From assembly GCA_013368375.1 (NCBI GenBank), contig JAACJP010000023.1:62001-126000 (forward strand): a stretch of 64,000 bases of DNA. The letters run 5' to 3'. The DNA is from Tricholomella constricta (lineage: Eukaryota > Basidiomycota > Agaricomycetes > Agaricales > Lyophyllaceae). Positions 22,144 through 36,416 of the stretch are shown here, in pieces (the stretch's first letter is position 1; every line of letters starts with the position of its first letter). Made by a program: the position numbers and the translations under genes. The notes below the pieces were generated by a model. The model was given only the letters and a program-made list of their open reading frames with translations. It searched no databases and was not told the DNA's origin.

Positions 22144-23972
22144 GCAGACATATTGGATGGCAACCTATAAACCTATATCCTCATGAATTAGATGCTCTTG
22201 ACTGTCACAACAGATACTGCACATATATTCGGAGCTATTAATCTACAAGCCCTACAAACCGAATTCTGATCACGATACCCCTCGCTGCCTTGCATCCGAG
22301 TACGATCTTGATACGATCCGGTTCCAATTCCCTCTTGCACTTTGCACCGCTGTTCTTGAGCCTGTACATCTTATGTGTGCCAAAATCCTTCGCCATCTGT
22401 GGACTATTATCGATAATTTTCATCGTAACTTTAAGCAACTGCTGTTCTGGAGACCTAGCACCAGTAATCCTCTCCTTCAGAATCGTAATTCAATTGTGGT
22501 TGGCATTGTATGTTGCACACATTGCTTCCGTGAGCTTCCATGCCATAGAATTGTCAGCATTGCTAAGTTGCGCAACCTCGACTATCATTTCTGTACGGGC
22601 TTCTGGGCTACTAAGTATGCTACCCTGAACGACCTGAGTGTTTCGTAACTCCGGACAACCTCACTTCATCGGACTCATATGAGTAGAGATTTGATGTGAT
22701 TAGGATATTAGAGCTGCGTTATGTTGAAGATTTGACGCCGAGAAATGAAATATAGACAGTTTGTCTTTTTTTTTCCAAGTATCACTGACCGTGACATATT
22801 GTCTCAGTCGGCCAGCCTGGCAAACCATAGGCCCCGGGCCATCCAGCAATTGCATGCGGGGCTTTTTTTTTACGCTCTTGTCGTATGTACTCCCTGGTCG
22901 ACAGTGTTTTCTGTTCGGTGGCGCATGTGACGGTGGACCGAACACTTGTCATAATCATGCAGTAGTCAGCCGACTCAGGCGGCGATTACGGTTGACGAGA
23001 ATGTACAGAATGATATAGTATTGTGTGTACCTCTTACAAGTCAGACTATGCAACAGCGAGTAGGCAGCCTAATCTGACCACTTCATGTATCGAGACTGTA
23101 TATGATGGCACTGTACCAGGACATCTTCAAGAATCAAGTACTCAGCAATCCGGTGAGAATAGGATGCCCCAGGTGGACTCTGCTTCGTTGTGTCAACAGA
23201 TGTACGCGTAACGCTCATGTCGTGATCACTGTACAGAGATGATTTGACTGAATAAGATCAGGGCGCTCAGAACCAGACCAGGGTAGCCAGTGGAAAGCGT
23301 TCTGGCCGTCGCGGCTCCGTAACCAAAAGCCACAAGCATCCCTTGTATAGTGTTGGTCGTAACATCGGTGGTGATCCGATGCCTAGGTGCCACAAGAGCA
23401 AAATCTGCGCATCTACACTCAAAAACTTGACGACTACGAGGCGGTGTTGGACACTTCAAGTCACTTGCCAAGCGTGGAGTGTCATTGACTGTCGTCTGCA
23501 GGTGATACGGAGTTGATATTTCCCATACCTCTCCTAAGATATAATCAACGTTCGGTAGGGAGATTACGTGGTTCCGAAGAAAGAGTCTGGTCATGAGATG
23601 ATGGTGTACGAGGAAACAGGCGGAGTTGGGTGGCGAAGGGGTAAACTGAGGACAGCCGCGTGTAGTTAAGTGGAGTTATAGATAGGAGTGTGCGTATCGG
23701 CCTTGGTTCATGGCCAATCAATTCCCGAGTCTGCCATAGAATTGGTCACAAACCACGTGCGTCGGCCTCTACCCGATCAATGATCACAGACCTCTGTGGC
23801 TCAGCCGCGCTTGTACCTTATCATTCTTGTCCGTTCTCTCGCTGTCGACCCTTGTTCGCAGCTTCCCTTGCTGCTTTTGACCTTTTTTTGCATAGACGAG
23901 CTCCAGGAGAGCAATCCGTCTCTCACCCTATCATCCTAATTCCCACAGGTCCAAGTCATCCCTTTAAATACA
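22144..23972. other. 1.8-kb stretch without a supported gene
   Basis: Between the chitin deacetylase and the kinase gene. Two open frames stand out but neither can be called a gene: a plus-strand hydrophobic frame (22290-22628) with no ATG at its start, and a minus-strand 122-codon frame (23226-23594) that ends in a hydrophobic segment (YPGLVLSALILFSQIISVQ). Neither matches a family I know. The last 300 bases are pyrimidine-rich and probably the kinase promoter/5' UTR. Confidence 0.4.
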
Positions 23973-26219
23973 ATGGCTTCCGCAACATTTGCTACCGCAT
24001 CAAGCAGCATGTCCTTTAACTCACCGAAGTTTATCGGTGCAGTCGAGGACGAATGGCAGCTTTACAGGTATGCTGGTAGATCTACTGGTACATTCCTGGA
24101 ATTTATAAACACACCTCACCCAGCGACCGTGAATCTGACTATACCATCGGTTCACCCATCGGATTCGGCGCCTCCTCAATTGTATATGCTGCCACCTATC
24201 AGCATCCAGTCCCAAAGCCTTCCTCAGCGTTACCGCCACCAATACCATGCGCCCTCAAGGTTCTCGACCTTGACGCCCTTCCTCCGCGCTCCCTTGCACT
24301 TCTTCAGCGAGAAACAACTCTTATGTCTTTGTCGAAGCATCCGAACGTGCTGCGTGTTCGTGGCTCATGGATGACGGGTCACAAGCTCTACATTGCGTTA
24401 CGTCTCATGAACAAGGGCAGTGCGGCTGACGTGATGCGGTATGGGTGGCCCGGGGGCATGGAAGAGGATGTTGTGCGGTGTATATTGCGACAGGCGCTTC
24501 AAGGTCTAAAGTGCGTAATTCTCACTTTTCTCTTGAGAATATACAAGTGCCTAATATCGATTACGATATAAAGTTACCTCCACATTAATGGCTTCATTCA
24601 TCGCGACATCAAGGCTGCTAATCTCCTCATCGACGATGATGGAACAGTTCTTCTGGGTGACCTGGGGGTTGCAGCAGACCTTACAGAGGATACTTCTCAG
24701 CGCATCTCGACGTCGAAGATACACCGGGCTTCCGCCTCTACTGCGCTCGCTCAATCCGATTCGCATTCTACCAATAGTAGTGGTCATTCCGGAGCACCCA
24801 AAAGAGTTGTACTGTTTGATCACACTGTGCCTATGATCGAAAGACCTAGAATCTGCAAAAGGAAATCATTTGTAGGCACGGTGCGTCCGTGTCTTACCAA
24901 AATCACGCTTCGTGAGGCTCATCATGTGTTTAAGCCCTGCTGGATGGCTCCGGAGCTCATTCAAGGCCGACAATATGATTCCTCTGCTGATATCTGGAGC
25001 TTTGGTATCACAGCATTGGAACTGACGCAGGGGCGCCCGCCGAGATCGAGGGAAACACCTCAACGAGTTCTACTAAGAACGTGAGTTAATTATATCCTTC
25101 GTCGAGTCTTCACTCCCGATCTATTTTTATCTTCTCATCTCACGATGCACACAGGATTCAGGATGACCCACCAACGCTTGATCGTGAAGGAGGGACGTAC
25201 AAGTACTCCCGTGCATTCAAAGAAATGGTGGATAGCTGTCTTGTCAAGGATCCTTCGAAACGGTAATAATATGATGACCTGCATATCGATGGTGTGCTGA
25301 TGGTCACCGTCCTAGTCCGACAGCGCAAGACCTGCTTCAAACCCCGTTCTTCAAAGCTGCCAAGAAGAAATCTTATCTGGTTGGCGCCATTTTAAGTATG
25401 TCAACTCCATAAACCTTTTTGTCAGGACGATCTAATGAATTAACATTGCAAAACAAAAAAGAAAACTTGCCTCCCTTGACGCAGCGTCAGGAACGCCGCA
25501 TCGCATTAAATTCGCCAACTCTGCACTCCCTAGACTCCTGGGATTTTGCTGCGACTACTCTTCATGCTGGAACTCCTGGCCTATATCAACGGAGGGTGTT
25601 TGAAGACTTGAACTTGTTGGAGGAACCTCAAGCACACGAGAGCGTGTTCGAAATGGAAGATGACGCAACTGAAGGAGAAATCAATGAGCAACACATCTCG
25701 GAAGAAATTTCTTGGGTCAATGAAGCTGACAACGATCAGGAAGATATATCTGAGGTTGATCCTTCGACCTCGTCGTCCTCACCGTCAGATTATGACTTCT
25801 CCTCCGGCCCGGCCCTTGCTGGCTCAAGCGCGCCTTCCTCCCTCATGAGCGATGCAAGCTCGCCTCCATCGGCCATTAGCTCTAAAACTGCCATCGAGAA
25901 GTCAGCGACAAGTGGATCTTCCGAAATCGCTCACAAAAATACTCTCACAGAGAAGTTTACGATGAAGAAATCGGGCTCTCAGTCCTCCAGCCAGGCACCT
26001 ATACCCTCATCGTCCCCGTCTTCGAGCGTTCTGTCATCATCGCTGAGCCATCTGTCTTCCTCAGCAACGTCTCACCGTAAGGGCCTTTGGCATAAAGTTA
26101 AATCAAACGTCCGGGGAGCACGCAATCATTTTGGCGAAGATGAGAACGCTCAGGCCCCGCATCCAGTCGCTAAGAAGGAGAAGATTGGCCGATGGCGAGC
26201 GTCATCGTTACTTGGTTGA
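23973..26219 (+). CDS. Germinal-centre (STE20) protein kinase, OSR1/SPAK/Fray-like
   Basis: Ser/Thr kinase. The start ATG 23973 gives MASATFATASSSMSFNSPKF; an intron near 24068 leads to the glycine loop IGSPIGFGASSIVYAATY, the kinase Lys in CALKVLDLDALP and helix-C Glu in LLQRETTLMSLSKHPN. The catalytic loop is FIHRDIKAANLLIDDDGT, the metal-binding motif is LGDLGVAA (DLG in place of DFG, as in OSR1/SPAK), and the activation segment ends SFVGT-PCWMAPELIQGR across an intron. An insertion of roughly 50 residues, rich in Ser, lies between DLG and SFVGT. Subdomains continue SADIWSFGITALELTQGRPP and DSCLVKDPSKR-PTAQDLL. The C-terminal third is Ser-rich and ends IGRWRASSLLG. The OSR1-type docking domain is not obvious. 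The best guess is a Fray/OSR1-related kinase; substrate unknown. Confidence 0.88.
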
Positions 26220-26573
26220 ATATTTCAAATATCGGTAAACACCTTATCGCCTTGTTCATGTGGTTTGATTGACTGTCAGGCATTTTACAGGAATTCATTT
26301 GCTTTCCATCTTACGAATAATTTAACTCCACGCATTTCTGCCTCATTTGCATTGACTATCCTTATTGATGATGAAATAGTTATTCGCATGACATGTACAT
26401 CTCATTGTTATACCTTGCCTGCAGCCGTAACGACATAATTAATTATCTCCATTGCCTTGCACGAAACGATGACCTTACCGTCTCCCCTGCCGGAGAGTCT
26501 AGTCGGAGCGGCCCAACAGCTCTCGGGACACGTCGTCACGTGTGCGAACAAAATCTACTCTCGACCATCCATA
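26220..26573. other. Intergenic region before CSN6
   Basis: About 350 bases of AT-richer sequence. It contains an in-frame upstream ATG for CSN6 at 26469 which would add 35 residues lacking family similarity, so it is treated as 5' UTR. Confidence 0.4.
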
Positions 26574-27982
26574 ATGAGCGCAATGGACACTGATGAAGTT
26601 TCAGTGATTCTCCCTTCCTCTACAACCTCGGGGTTGACCCTATCCCTGTAAGTATCCTACCTTTCTCAAATCTCCTCTGGCACAAACAAATCATCGATCA
26701 GACACCCTCTACCGATTCTCAACGTTTCAGAGCACTTGACAAGGCTCAAGCTCCAGAAGAATGCCGCCTCGCCTTTTGGTACGGTATGGTTGGACTATCC
26801 CTGTGATTCGCTAATCTTTCAATCAGTACTCGGGGCGCTCCTTGGAACCCAGAATGGCCGCGAGGTCGAGATCGTCAATACCTTTGAACTAGCCGTGGAA
26901 GGAGAAGACGAGGCCGTCGATCACGGTTTTCTTGTCTCTCGGCGCGACCAGTGTGAGTATGCAGTCATCAGCCAGTCGTGATCTCCAAGTGGCTGAGCTG
27001 ATTGCTCGAAAGACAAGCAGGTATTCCCCTCGTTGGAATTCATCGGCTGGTACACAGTCGCGCCACACCCGACAAGCCGCCATATAGCCCTACATGAACA
27101 AGCATGTTTTTTCTCATATGCGCATTCCACATCCTAATGAGTCTGATCAGTTTACAGGCTACTGCTCAACACCCCTCCTACTCGTTCTCCAGCCCAATAT
27201 CAATCTAGCCTCTAGCTCGGTGAACTCGCAGACTCTTCCATTCAAAGCTTACGAACCTTCTGTTGAAATTCGGGATCGCAAGTCGCGCTCAGTCTTCATC
27301 GAAGTTCCTTACAATGTGGAGACTGGTGAAGCGGAACGAATTGCCGTGGATTGGACAGCTCGTGGGGGTGGAAGTGGAACTAGTTGTGCGTCTCTTCGTT
27401 TTCACATCAACGATCACTTTTACATTTGTCGTGATATCGCCTCAGTGGAGTCGCATCTGCAAACACAACGCTCCGCCGTCAAAATGCTGCACGAGCGGAT
27501 ATTGGTCCTGGTGAAATACGTGACGGATGTAATCGCAGGTGAACCACAACGACACATATTGCGCTTTCCTCGTTTACATACATCGCCGCAGGCCAAGCTA
27601 TTAAGGATCACGTTACATTGCGTTCTCTTTCGGCCCTTATCGCGTCGTTACCAGCCACAGAGAACAGGGCTTTCCGCGACGAATTCGCCACAGTGAAACC
27701 CAGAGCTTTCTTATTCATAACCAATGCTCACGAATTTTGTTTGACAGGAGTACGCAGATGTCCAGCTAACGGCGGTCCTCTCGTCACTTACGAAATCGGC
27801 AAACATTTTGAACGACGTACAATTTCCGTTTTGAGTTTCATGCATTCGAGCTTGACTATTTTACATCACAGCTCGTCGACAAGCACCTTGTGCTGACGGC
27901 AGGGAGGGATGAGAGAGGCGGCGGCCGAAGGCGGGGAATGGGTAGGCAGGGAGCGCCTGGTGATTGGGATCGTCACCACTGA
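26574..27982 (+). CDS. CSN6: COP9 signalosome subunit 6 (MPN-domain protein)
   Basis: Non-catalytic MPN partner of CSN5 in the COP9 signalosome, which removes NEDD8/Rub1 from cullins. Exons read MSAMDTDEVSVILPSSTTSG, HPLPILNVSEHLTRLKLQKN, VLGALLGTQNGREVEIVNTF, LEFIGWYTVAPHPTSRHIAL, TPLLLVLQPNINLASS, LPFKAYEPSVEIRDRKSRSV, FIEVPYNVETGEAERIAVDW and LESHLQTQRSAVKMLHERIL, then ATENRAFRDEFAT-EYADVQ. The catalytic JAMM residues (HxH...D) are absent, as expected for CSN6. The C-terminus is Gly/Arg-rich (GRDERGGGRRRGMGRQG). CSN6 rather than the related Rpn8 or eIF3f is supported by the VxLHPLxILNxS start and the VDHVA-type helix region. About eight introns. The start may instead be at 26469. Confidence 0.9.
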
Positions 27983-29001
27983 CAATAGCCGTCTATTCTG
28001 CAACGCACTACGCTCTCTGTATCATTACCTGTATCTGTCACTTCCATCAAGGTTCATCCCCTTGCAACCCTCTCGATGTACGATTGAACTGACCGTATTC
28101 AATCACAAGAGTTTCGCAAAACAGTTTCTGGCTTCATTCGTCACGGAAACAGCTTTCCGGTTTTCAGCTTGAGCGATTTTTGAGCCCGAAAGCTCGCCGA
28201 GACGCGAGTCCTGAAAACCTTTCCTGATAACCTTATGCCTGGTCCACCAGCTACACTTTCACGCCTGCAGGTGCACCAGCCATAGTGAAATGACGGAAAT
28301 GTTGGCCTCTTGACAATGTGATCGCCCCCAAAGGCATCGGCTCTCTACAGTGGTGACGGAATGTCATTGATATTGCATGCACACAGAGCAGAGAACCCTG
28401 CGTAAGCTTTCTGTAATTCTCGAAGGAGGTTACATGAACCAACGGGATGGGCGGATCCTTCAGGCCAAGCTCTATAGCGTCAAGAGAAGGAGCGTGTATA
28501 AGTCCATCGTACTTGCCACTCGGGCATCCCTGCCTTTCCCGCTCCAACTACTGAAAGGATTAACCCTTCTTGCCAGAAATACCGCATCGTCAGGGACTGG
28601 AGGAGAGACGAGGAGTGCACCAAGCGACGCTGGGCACGTCCCTGTGACCGGCTCCTCCTGCGTGTAGGATGCGCCAAAGCCGGTAAATATCCAACGGATC
28701 AGGACAGTAGAATACCCAAATTGACGCAAGAATATGGTGTGAACATCTCCTTTCCCGTGTATTGAGTATGCGAGGTCCTCGATTAAGCCACCCCAAGGTA
28801 GAATTGGCGCGGAAAGAAGGTATGCTGGACGTCGTTACTTCCCATGCGGTTGGATTATCTGAATATGTAATGCTGAACGTGGGCGAGATGTGTACAAAGG
28901 GAAATTGATGGTGTAAGCATGTACAAGAACGCGTAACGACCTGCCCTGAACCTCATCCTGGTCAGTGATCTTTTCATTCCTCCCTCATTCTCTCGGCCAC
29001 G
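27983..29001. other. Gene-free stretch between CSN6 and MCM5
   Basis: About 1 kb. Short frames occur on both strands (for example around 28377-28667 and 28472-28729) but none has domain similarity, conserved splice structure or a credible start. No tRNA or repeat seen. It must include the MCM5 promoter. Confidence 0.45.
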
Positions 29002-31852
<2,851 letters not shown>

Positions 31853-31995
31853 GGTCGGTGTCTGATCTAGTTGGTGTTGCGTTTATTTCACTCGCTTGTA
31901 GAATTTGCTGTCGATGTATTTTTGGCTTCACACTGTAGTCTTGTATGCTGTATGTGGTACCTTGACGTATAGATACTGGAAAGGGTTTAAATATC

Positions 31996-32096
31996 GCCCG
32001 CCTAGCTCAATCGGCCAGAGCGTCAGACTTTTACGGAAGGTCGGGTGACTGATCCCTGTGATCTGAAGGCTGCGAGTTCGACCCTCGCGGTGGGCT
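31996..32096 (+). tRNA. tRNA-Lys (anticodon UUU) with 27-base intron
   Basis: The acceptor stem GCCCGCC pairs with GGTGGGC, the D arm is TAGCTCAATCGGCCAGAGC, the anticodon stem TCAGA/TCTGA and the T arm TGCGAG-TTCGACC-CTCGCG. The anticodon loop reads C-T-TTT-A, then a 27-base intron (CGGAAGG...CCTGTG), then A, so the anticodon is UUU. No encoded CCA; discriminator T. Confidence 0.93.
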
Positions 32097-32102
32097 ATTA
32101 TA

Positions 32103-32107
32103 TTTTT
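32103..32107 (+). terminator. RNA polymerase III terminator of tRNA-Lys(UUU)
   Basis: Run of five T seven bases beyond the tRNA 3' end. Confidence 0.65.
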
Positions 32108-32195
32108 CCAGCCAGCGCTGGTTGAATTTATTTCCAACTTCAATGCGAGTTGCACGTATATTTCAGGGCAAAATGGCGGGCGGATCCATGGCATG

Positions 32196-32200
32196 AAAAA
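32196..32200 (-). terminator. RNA polymerase III terminator of tRNA-Lys(CUU)
   Basis: Five A on the plus strand, read as five T about 23 bases downstream of the minus-strand tRNA. This is the first T run of four or more after it. Confidence 0.55.
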
Positions 32201-32223
32201 GATGAACACCGATTTGAGTAAGT

Positions 32224-32323
32224 AGCCCACCGCGAGGGTCGAACTCGCAGCCTTCAGATCACCTGGGAGATGATTAACCCGCCTGTAAGAGTCTGACGCT
32301 CTATCCGATTGAGCTAGGCGGGC
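32224..32323 (-). tRNA. tRNA-Lys (anticodon CUU) with 26-base intron
   Basis: Read on the minus strand, the acceptor GCCCGCC/GGTGGGC, D arm, anticodon stem TCAGA/TCTGA and T arm are identical or nearly identical to the plus-strand tRNA-Lys at 31996. The loop reads C-T-CTT-A, intron (CAGGCGGG...CAGGTG, 26 bases), A, so the anticodon is CUU. The intron differs from that of the UUU gene except for the last few bases. The two genes face each other, with 3' ends 127 bases apart. Confidence 0.93.
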
Positions 32324-32667
32324 TGTACTTTCCTTTTACGCGACTGGTTCAGTTCGTCCTGGCTCGATCGGATCGAAGAGACCTCACGAATGCAGGGACC
32401 CCACGAATGCAGGGAGGGATCCACAGCGATCGCTCCACGTTGAGGGTGACGAAAAAGGCCAGACTGTCGGAGAGAGATGGCCATGATGGGAGGCAGTGCG
32501 TGTTTCCATGCGGCTCTCCAATGTCGCTTACGCGTCCGGGGGGATTACATAAGATGCGCAGCAGGGCTATATGGGATTTGAGATTGGCTTCACATCGCTT
32601 TTGGTTTTCAACCACCATCTCCACTGACTCGCTCCTATTAAACACCCGTCCGCAGTCCTCCACACTT
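32324..32667. promoter_or_regulatory. Upstream/5' UTR region of the C2H2 factor gene
   Basis: Contains a perfect 14-base direct repeat (CACGAATGCAGGGA at 32385-32398 and 32402-32415) and one or more upstream ATGs out of frame with the main start. No coding gene recognised. Promoter role is by position only. Confidence 0.4.
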
Positions 32668-33720
32668 ATGTTTGAACAGTCACAGTCCTCGCAGTTCCCT
32701 GCTGCTCTCTTTGATGTCTACTCTGACAACAAGCAGCACTTCTACGGCCTCGATTTCTCGTCGTTTCATTCACCTGCTGACCTCGCCGCCCCTTCAATCG
32801 ATTGCTTTGAGAACGAGCTTGATCAGCTCGATCTCCTCGAGCTAGAAGTCACGCAAGTTAACAGCGCGTTTTCCCAGATCATTCCCACCTGTGGCCCACC
32901 CTCTTCTATAACCCTTTCCTCCGAGTCTTCTGCCCAGGACACTTTGTCTTTCTACTCGGAGCCCTTTCAGTCCCCCCAAACCAGCTATTCCTTCTCTCTT
33001 GACGAGATGGACTTTCAACGCATCCGCGTCGACGACTTCAGTACTTCGCAGTCACCCCTTTCCGTCCTGGACGGCTCCGACCCTACCTCCTTTGGGCCAT
33101 TGCCACCTACCCCACCTCGCAGCCCGCCTGCGAAGGCATTCGAGAAGGCCTACATTCCCAGGTCTAGCTTCTCAGACTACGGTCCTCACAAGCGCCACTC
33201 AATCTCGGACAACTTCTTTACTCAGCTTGGCTACATCCCCGGCAACGCGCAGTCCACCATCTCCCCTTCCCATATATCCAACCCATCTCCTGTTGTGCCC
33301 TCCACCCCTCGCATGACCGACGACCTCAACAAGGGTGATCCCCGCAAGAAGTACAAGTGCTCAGCGTGTCCTCGAGGTATCTTTGTTCTCCTTTCGTAAA
33401 TTATAATTCGTTACTCACTCATCTCTACAGCCTTTGCTCGAGCTTACAACCTCAAGACGCACATGGCCACCCATGATCCGAATAGGCTCAAGCCCCATGT
33501 TTGCCCTCACGAGTCGTGTGGCCGCTCTTTCAGCCGCAAGCATGACTTGGGCCGCCACCTCGTCAGCATCCATCGCGATGATTCGGACGCCATCTCTCAC
33601 CACTCGGGATCGTCAAAAGTGTCCATTGGCGTCGAGAAGGGGCCGCGCGGATGGTGTGATTCGTGTGGCAAGGGCTACGTTGGCAAGGCCGGCGCATGCG
33701 ACTGCCACGACGTCAAGTAA
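32668..33720 (+). CDS. C2H2 zinc-finger transcription factor
   Basis: Nuclear regulator. The start MFEQSQSSQFPAALFDVYSD opens about 220 residues of Ser/Pro/Asp-rich, probably disordered activation region, with LPPTPPRSPPAKAFEK and YGPHKRHSISDNFFTQLGYI. Two C2H2 fingers lie at the C-terminus, the first split by a single intron: KYKCSACPR-AFARAYNLKTHMATH and HVCPHESCGRSFSRKHDLGR followed by HLVSIH. A third, cysteine-rich segment (WCDSCGKGYVGKAGACDCHD) follows and the protein ends HDVK. The finger pair AFARAYNLKTHMATHDPNR with SFSRKHDLGRH resembles Crz1/Msn-type fungal factors but the N-terminus offers no calcineurin docking motif I can identify, so no target or pathway is assigned. Confidence 0.88.
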
Positions 33721-34280
33721 TCACAATATCAACTGATAAGCTGATTGGATTTACCTCACCTGTGTATGCATTCCTTATCCTCTGCTTCCTTCCACATCTG
33801 ACGTCCCGTTCAGGCGATGCACAGCTCTCGCCCGGCTCTTCAGCAAATTCGTCTTATGTGCCCCTATGCATTCCTGACTGTCAAGTGGAATTCCTGTCGC
33901 GCCGAGCATCTTTCGATGTGTCACGTTCCGTACCGCCCTGTTCTATATATACTCGGCCCAGCGACGGACGTGATCTCGTTTTGAAAATCCTCTCTTTACA
34001 TTTTTCACTCCTCGTCGTGGCTGCAGTCTGCGTCTGGCTACCCGTTTATCTATACATTCATTCACTTGACTGGACTGGACTTTTATTCTCTGGTTTGCCT
34101 TTGTTACGTGGAATCGTTACCCCTTCATTGCTTTGCCATTTGTATCTCATTTCTTCCACTACACATCTTACCCATCCGGACCACCTTCTCTTCCATATAA
34201 ATCCTATCGAAACCTCGACATCAAATATCTTTTGCTACATTGTAAACAACGCTTTATATACAAACAGATAAATGAGTGGT
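33721..34280. other. Gene-free stretch between convergent genes
   Basis: About 560 bases of pyrimidine-rich sequence after the C2H2 stop. One plus-strand frame stays open for about 200 codons but overlaps the zinc-finger exon, is compositionally biased and lacks any family match; taken as 3' UTR. Confidence 0.45.
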
Positions 34281-36416
34281 TTATCGCTCCTTCATTCCGA
34301 GCATCACAATTGCGTACGCGTTGGCCACCAGCACGACAGACCAGATGATATAAGCAATAGACGAAAGCACACGCCCGTTGCTGAAATCAAGCGTTTCAAG
34401 AACAGCAACAGAGGACGTCTTGACCGTCTCTGCCATCATCGGCTTGTCGCCCAGGTTCGGTGGCCCTTCCTCAACCTCGTGAACGGACGCCTCATCCGTT
34501 TCAACGAGCCGCTGGATTGGTTTTCGGACGCGCATTACGACTTCAGAGGAGGAGAGATAAATGAGCGGGAACGCGATGAAAGGCAAGACGACGGAGAGCG
34601 CTACTTGGGAAGCAACCAAGAGGGTGCTGATTCCTTCTCGTCCGACGGCGACAGCAACAATTACCGAGGGAACGAGACTTATAAGCCTCGTGATAAGTCG
34701 CCGCAAGAAAGGCTGAGACTTTGTCAGGCGGAGGCGCAACAACATAGATGTTTGCATACTGAGACTCTCCATTCAATAAATCCCTCGGAGACGATTTGTC
34801 CAGCTAGTGTAGCAGTTATGCTTGCTGTCTGCCCAGCGCACAAAAGTGCAAGTGCAAATACGAAGGCTGCGCCTATCGTTCGACCGCTTAAAGGGAGAGG
34901 ATGGAACCCAAGGAGGTGCTGGGGCTTACCATTCCCTATGTGCGACTTGATAAGCTCATGCGCCTCAAACAACCCAGCAGGGCCTCCCGCTTTGAACTGT
35001 GGCCCCTGGAAGAATACAGTCGACGCGAGGATAAGAATCCTGCATGACGAATCCAGCACATCAACAAAAAGGTCAGTGTCGTCACGAGAAATCCCACTGA
35101 CGCAGAGTTGACAGGGACCGCGATGCCCAGAAGACTTGTAACGACGTCCACGATGCCGTGCGCCAGGTGCTGCTGGATGAACGCCAGAGAGTTGTTTTCA
35201 CGCTCGCCGTATCTGGTGCGGTAGTCCTTCGCTGCGGCGATACGTTCTGCACGCGAGACGCGGAACAGTGGCAACATAACCGCGCGGATTCGGGACCGTA
35301 GAGTGCGTGGGGCCGTGGGCCCCGGCAGGCTACTGGGTGCTTCCGGCGGCGCGAGTGAAACGCGATCTTGGGCGGCGAGGGACGAGCCCAGGAAGAGCGC
35401 ATGGGGCATGACGGTTGCGCCCAGAATCCCGACAGCTATTTGGTTGGATACATCAGTATCACATAGCTGTGGAACCGTAGGGTGGCGTTACCAGAGTAGA
35501 CGGCATCCGGTTCTGATTGAAAGAGTCTTTTCGACGGAAGATATCCGAGAAACACATCGGGCCAGTGCGGCTTTACTTTTACCAGAAGCACGACGAAGCA
35601 TGCGAAAACAACAAAGACCTGGAAGGGGCATGTTAGCCATCTGTGTTGAAAGAGAAGGAACCCGGTGACCCACGAAAATCATGATTATGCATTCAAAGAC
35701 CCTGACAGGGCGGCCTTGCCCTCGAGATGGATCAGCGAAGGCCAAAAAAATGAGTACATCCGCGGCAGTCACTACGACACCCGCCCACAACGGCAGCCTG
35801 GGGAAGATGAGGCAAATACCAATAGCAGAGCCCAACAGCTCTGCCAAGTCGGTGGAAATGATGGAAATCTCAGAAAGAACGTAGAGAGGATACAACACCA
35901 GCCACCGAACAAGGCGAGGATTCTTAGGTCTGTCGTGCAGCAGGAGACGGCAATGGGATGCCAGATCTGATGTTGTGGTCAGTCGGGGACGTGTTATTGG
36001 CAAAAGTGCAGCTTCACCAAGACCCGTCACACAGCCGAGTTTACAGGCCAACGTCTTGGTGATTGTCAGGTTCATCCTAATAGCGATGGTCAACGCTTAC
36101 TTGGAGAACCATGGCTCCTAGACCCGCCATGAGCAGCACAAAGAGCATTGGTCGGTATCCAAAGTTGGATCCAGCTTGGAGATCGACACTCCAATTTCCT
36201 CTAAGAGGATTCCCATTAGATCACTAGGTCTCTTGCGGGGTAAGGAGAGCCGTACGGGTCGAAATATGCCACTGCACATACGATACCTACACCAACATGT
36301 TTTCTCACATGGTGGACGACGGTGCGAAGCACAAATGCAACGGCGACTCGTGCTGTGGCCACATAAGTCCTTTGAGGGGCTAGGAGAGGCGTGTTTGCCT
36401 GGCGGGGCTCGTGCAT
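34281..36416 (-). CDS. NRAMP-family divalent metal transporter
   Basis: Proton-coupled Mn/Fe transporter of the NRAMP/Smf type, about 11-12 membrane helices. Minus-strand start at 36416: MHEPRQANTPLLAPQRTYVA, then VGVGIVCAVAYFDP joined across an intron to GNWSVDLQAGSNFGYRPMLF; this restores the metal-binding DPGN motif of helix 1. Next are LACKLGCVTG-LDLASHCRLL and VLYPLYVLSEISIISTDLAE, then LLGSAIGICLIFPRLPLWAG. The helix-6 motif GATVMPHALFLGSSLA keeps the Met-Pro-His metal site. A cytosolic loop, RVSRAERIAAAKDYR, precedes LAFIQQHLAHGIVDVV. Then come AAFVFALALLCAGQTASITA, TLAGQIVSEGFIEWRV, and the C-terminal helices ending IVMLGMKER. At least seven introns. It is divergent from MED6, 223 bases apart. 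Whether it is plasma-membrane or vacuolar cannot be told. Confidence 0.93.

Noticed and set aside
22290..22628. Hydrophobic plus-strand frame of 112 codons
   Set aside because: Does not begin with ATG, has no splice context, and its composition fits random AT-rich sequence.
33663..34271. Plus-strand frame of about 200 codons after the C2H2 gene
   Set aside because: Overlaps the zinc-finger exon in another frame and continues into pyrimidine-rich 3' UTR; no family match.
34272..35111. Plus-strand frame of 279 codons
   Set aside because: Lies opposite the NRAMP transporter exons, whose conserved motifs are clear; no domain of its own.
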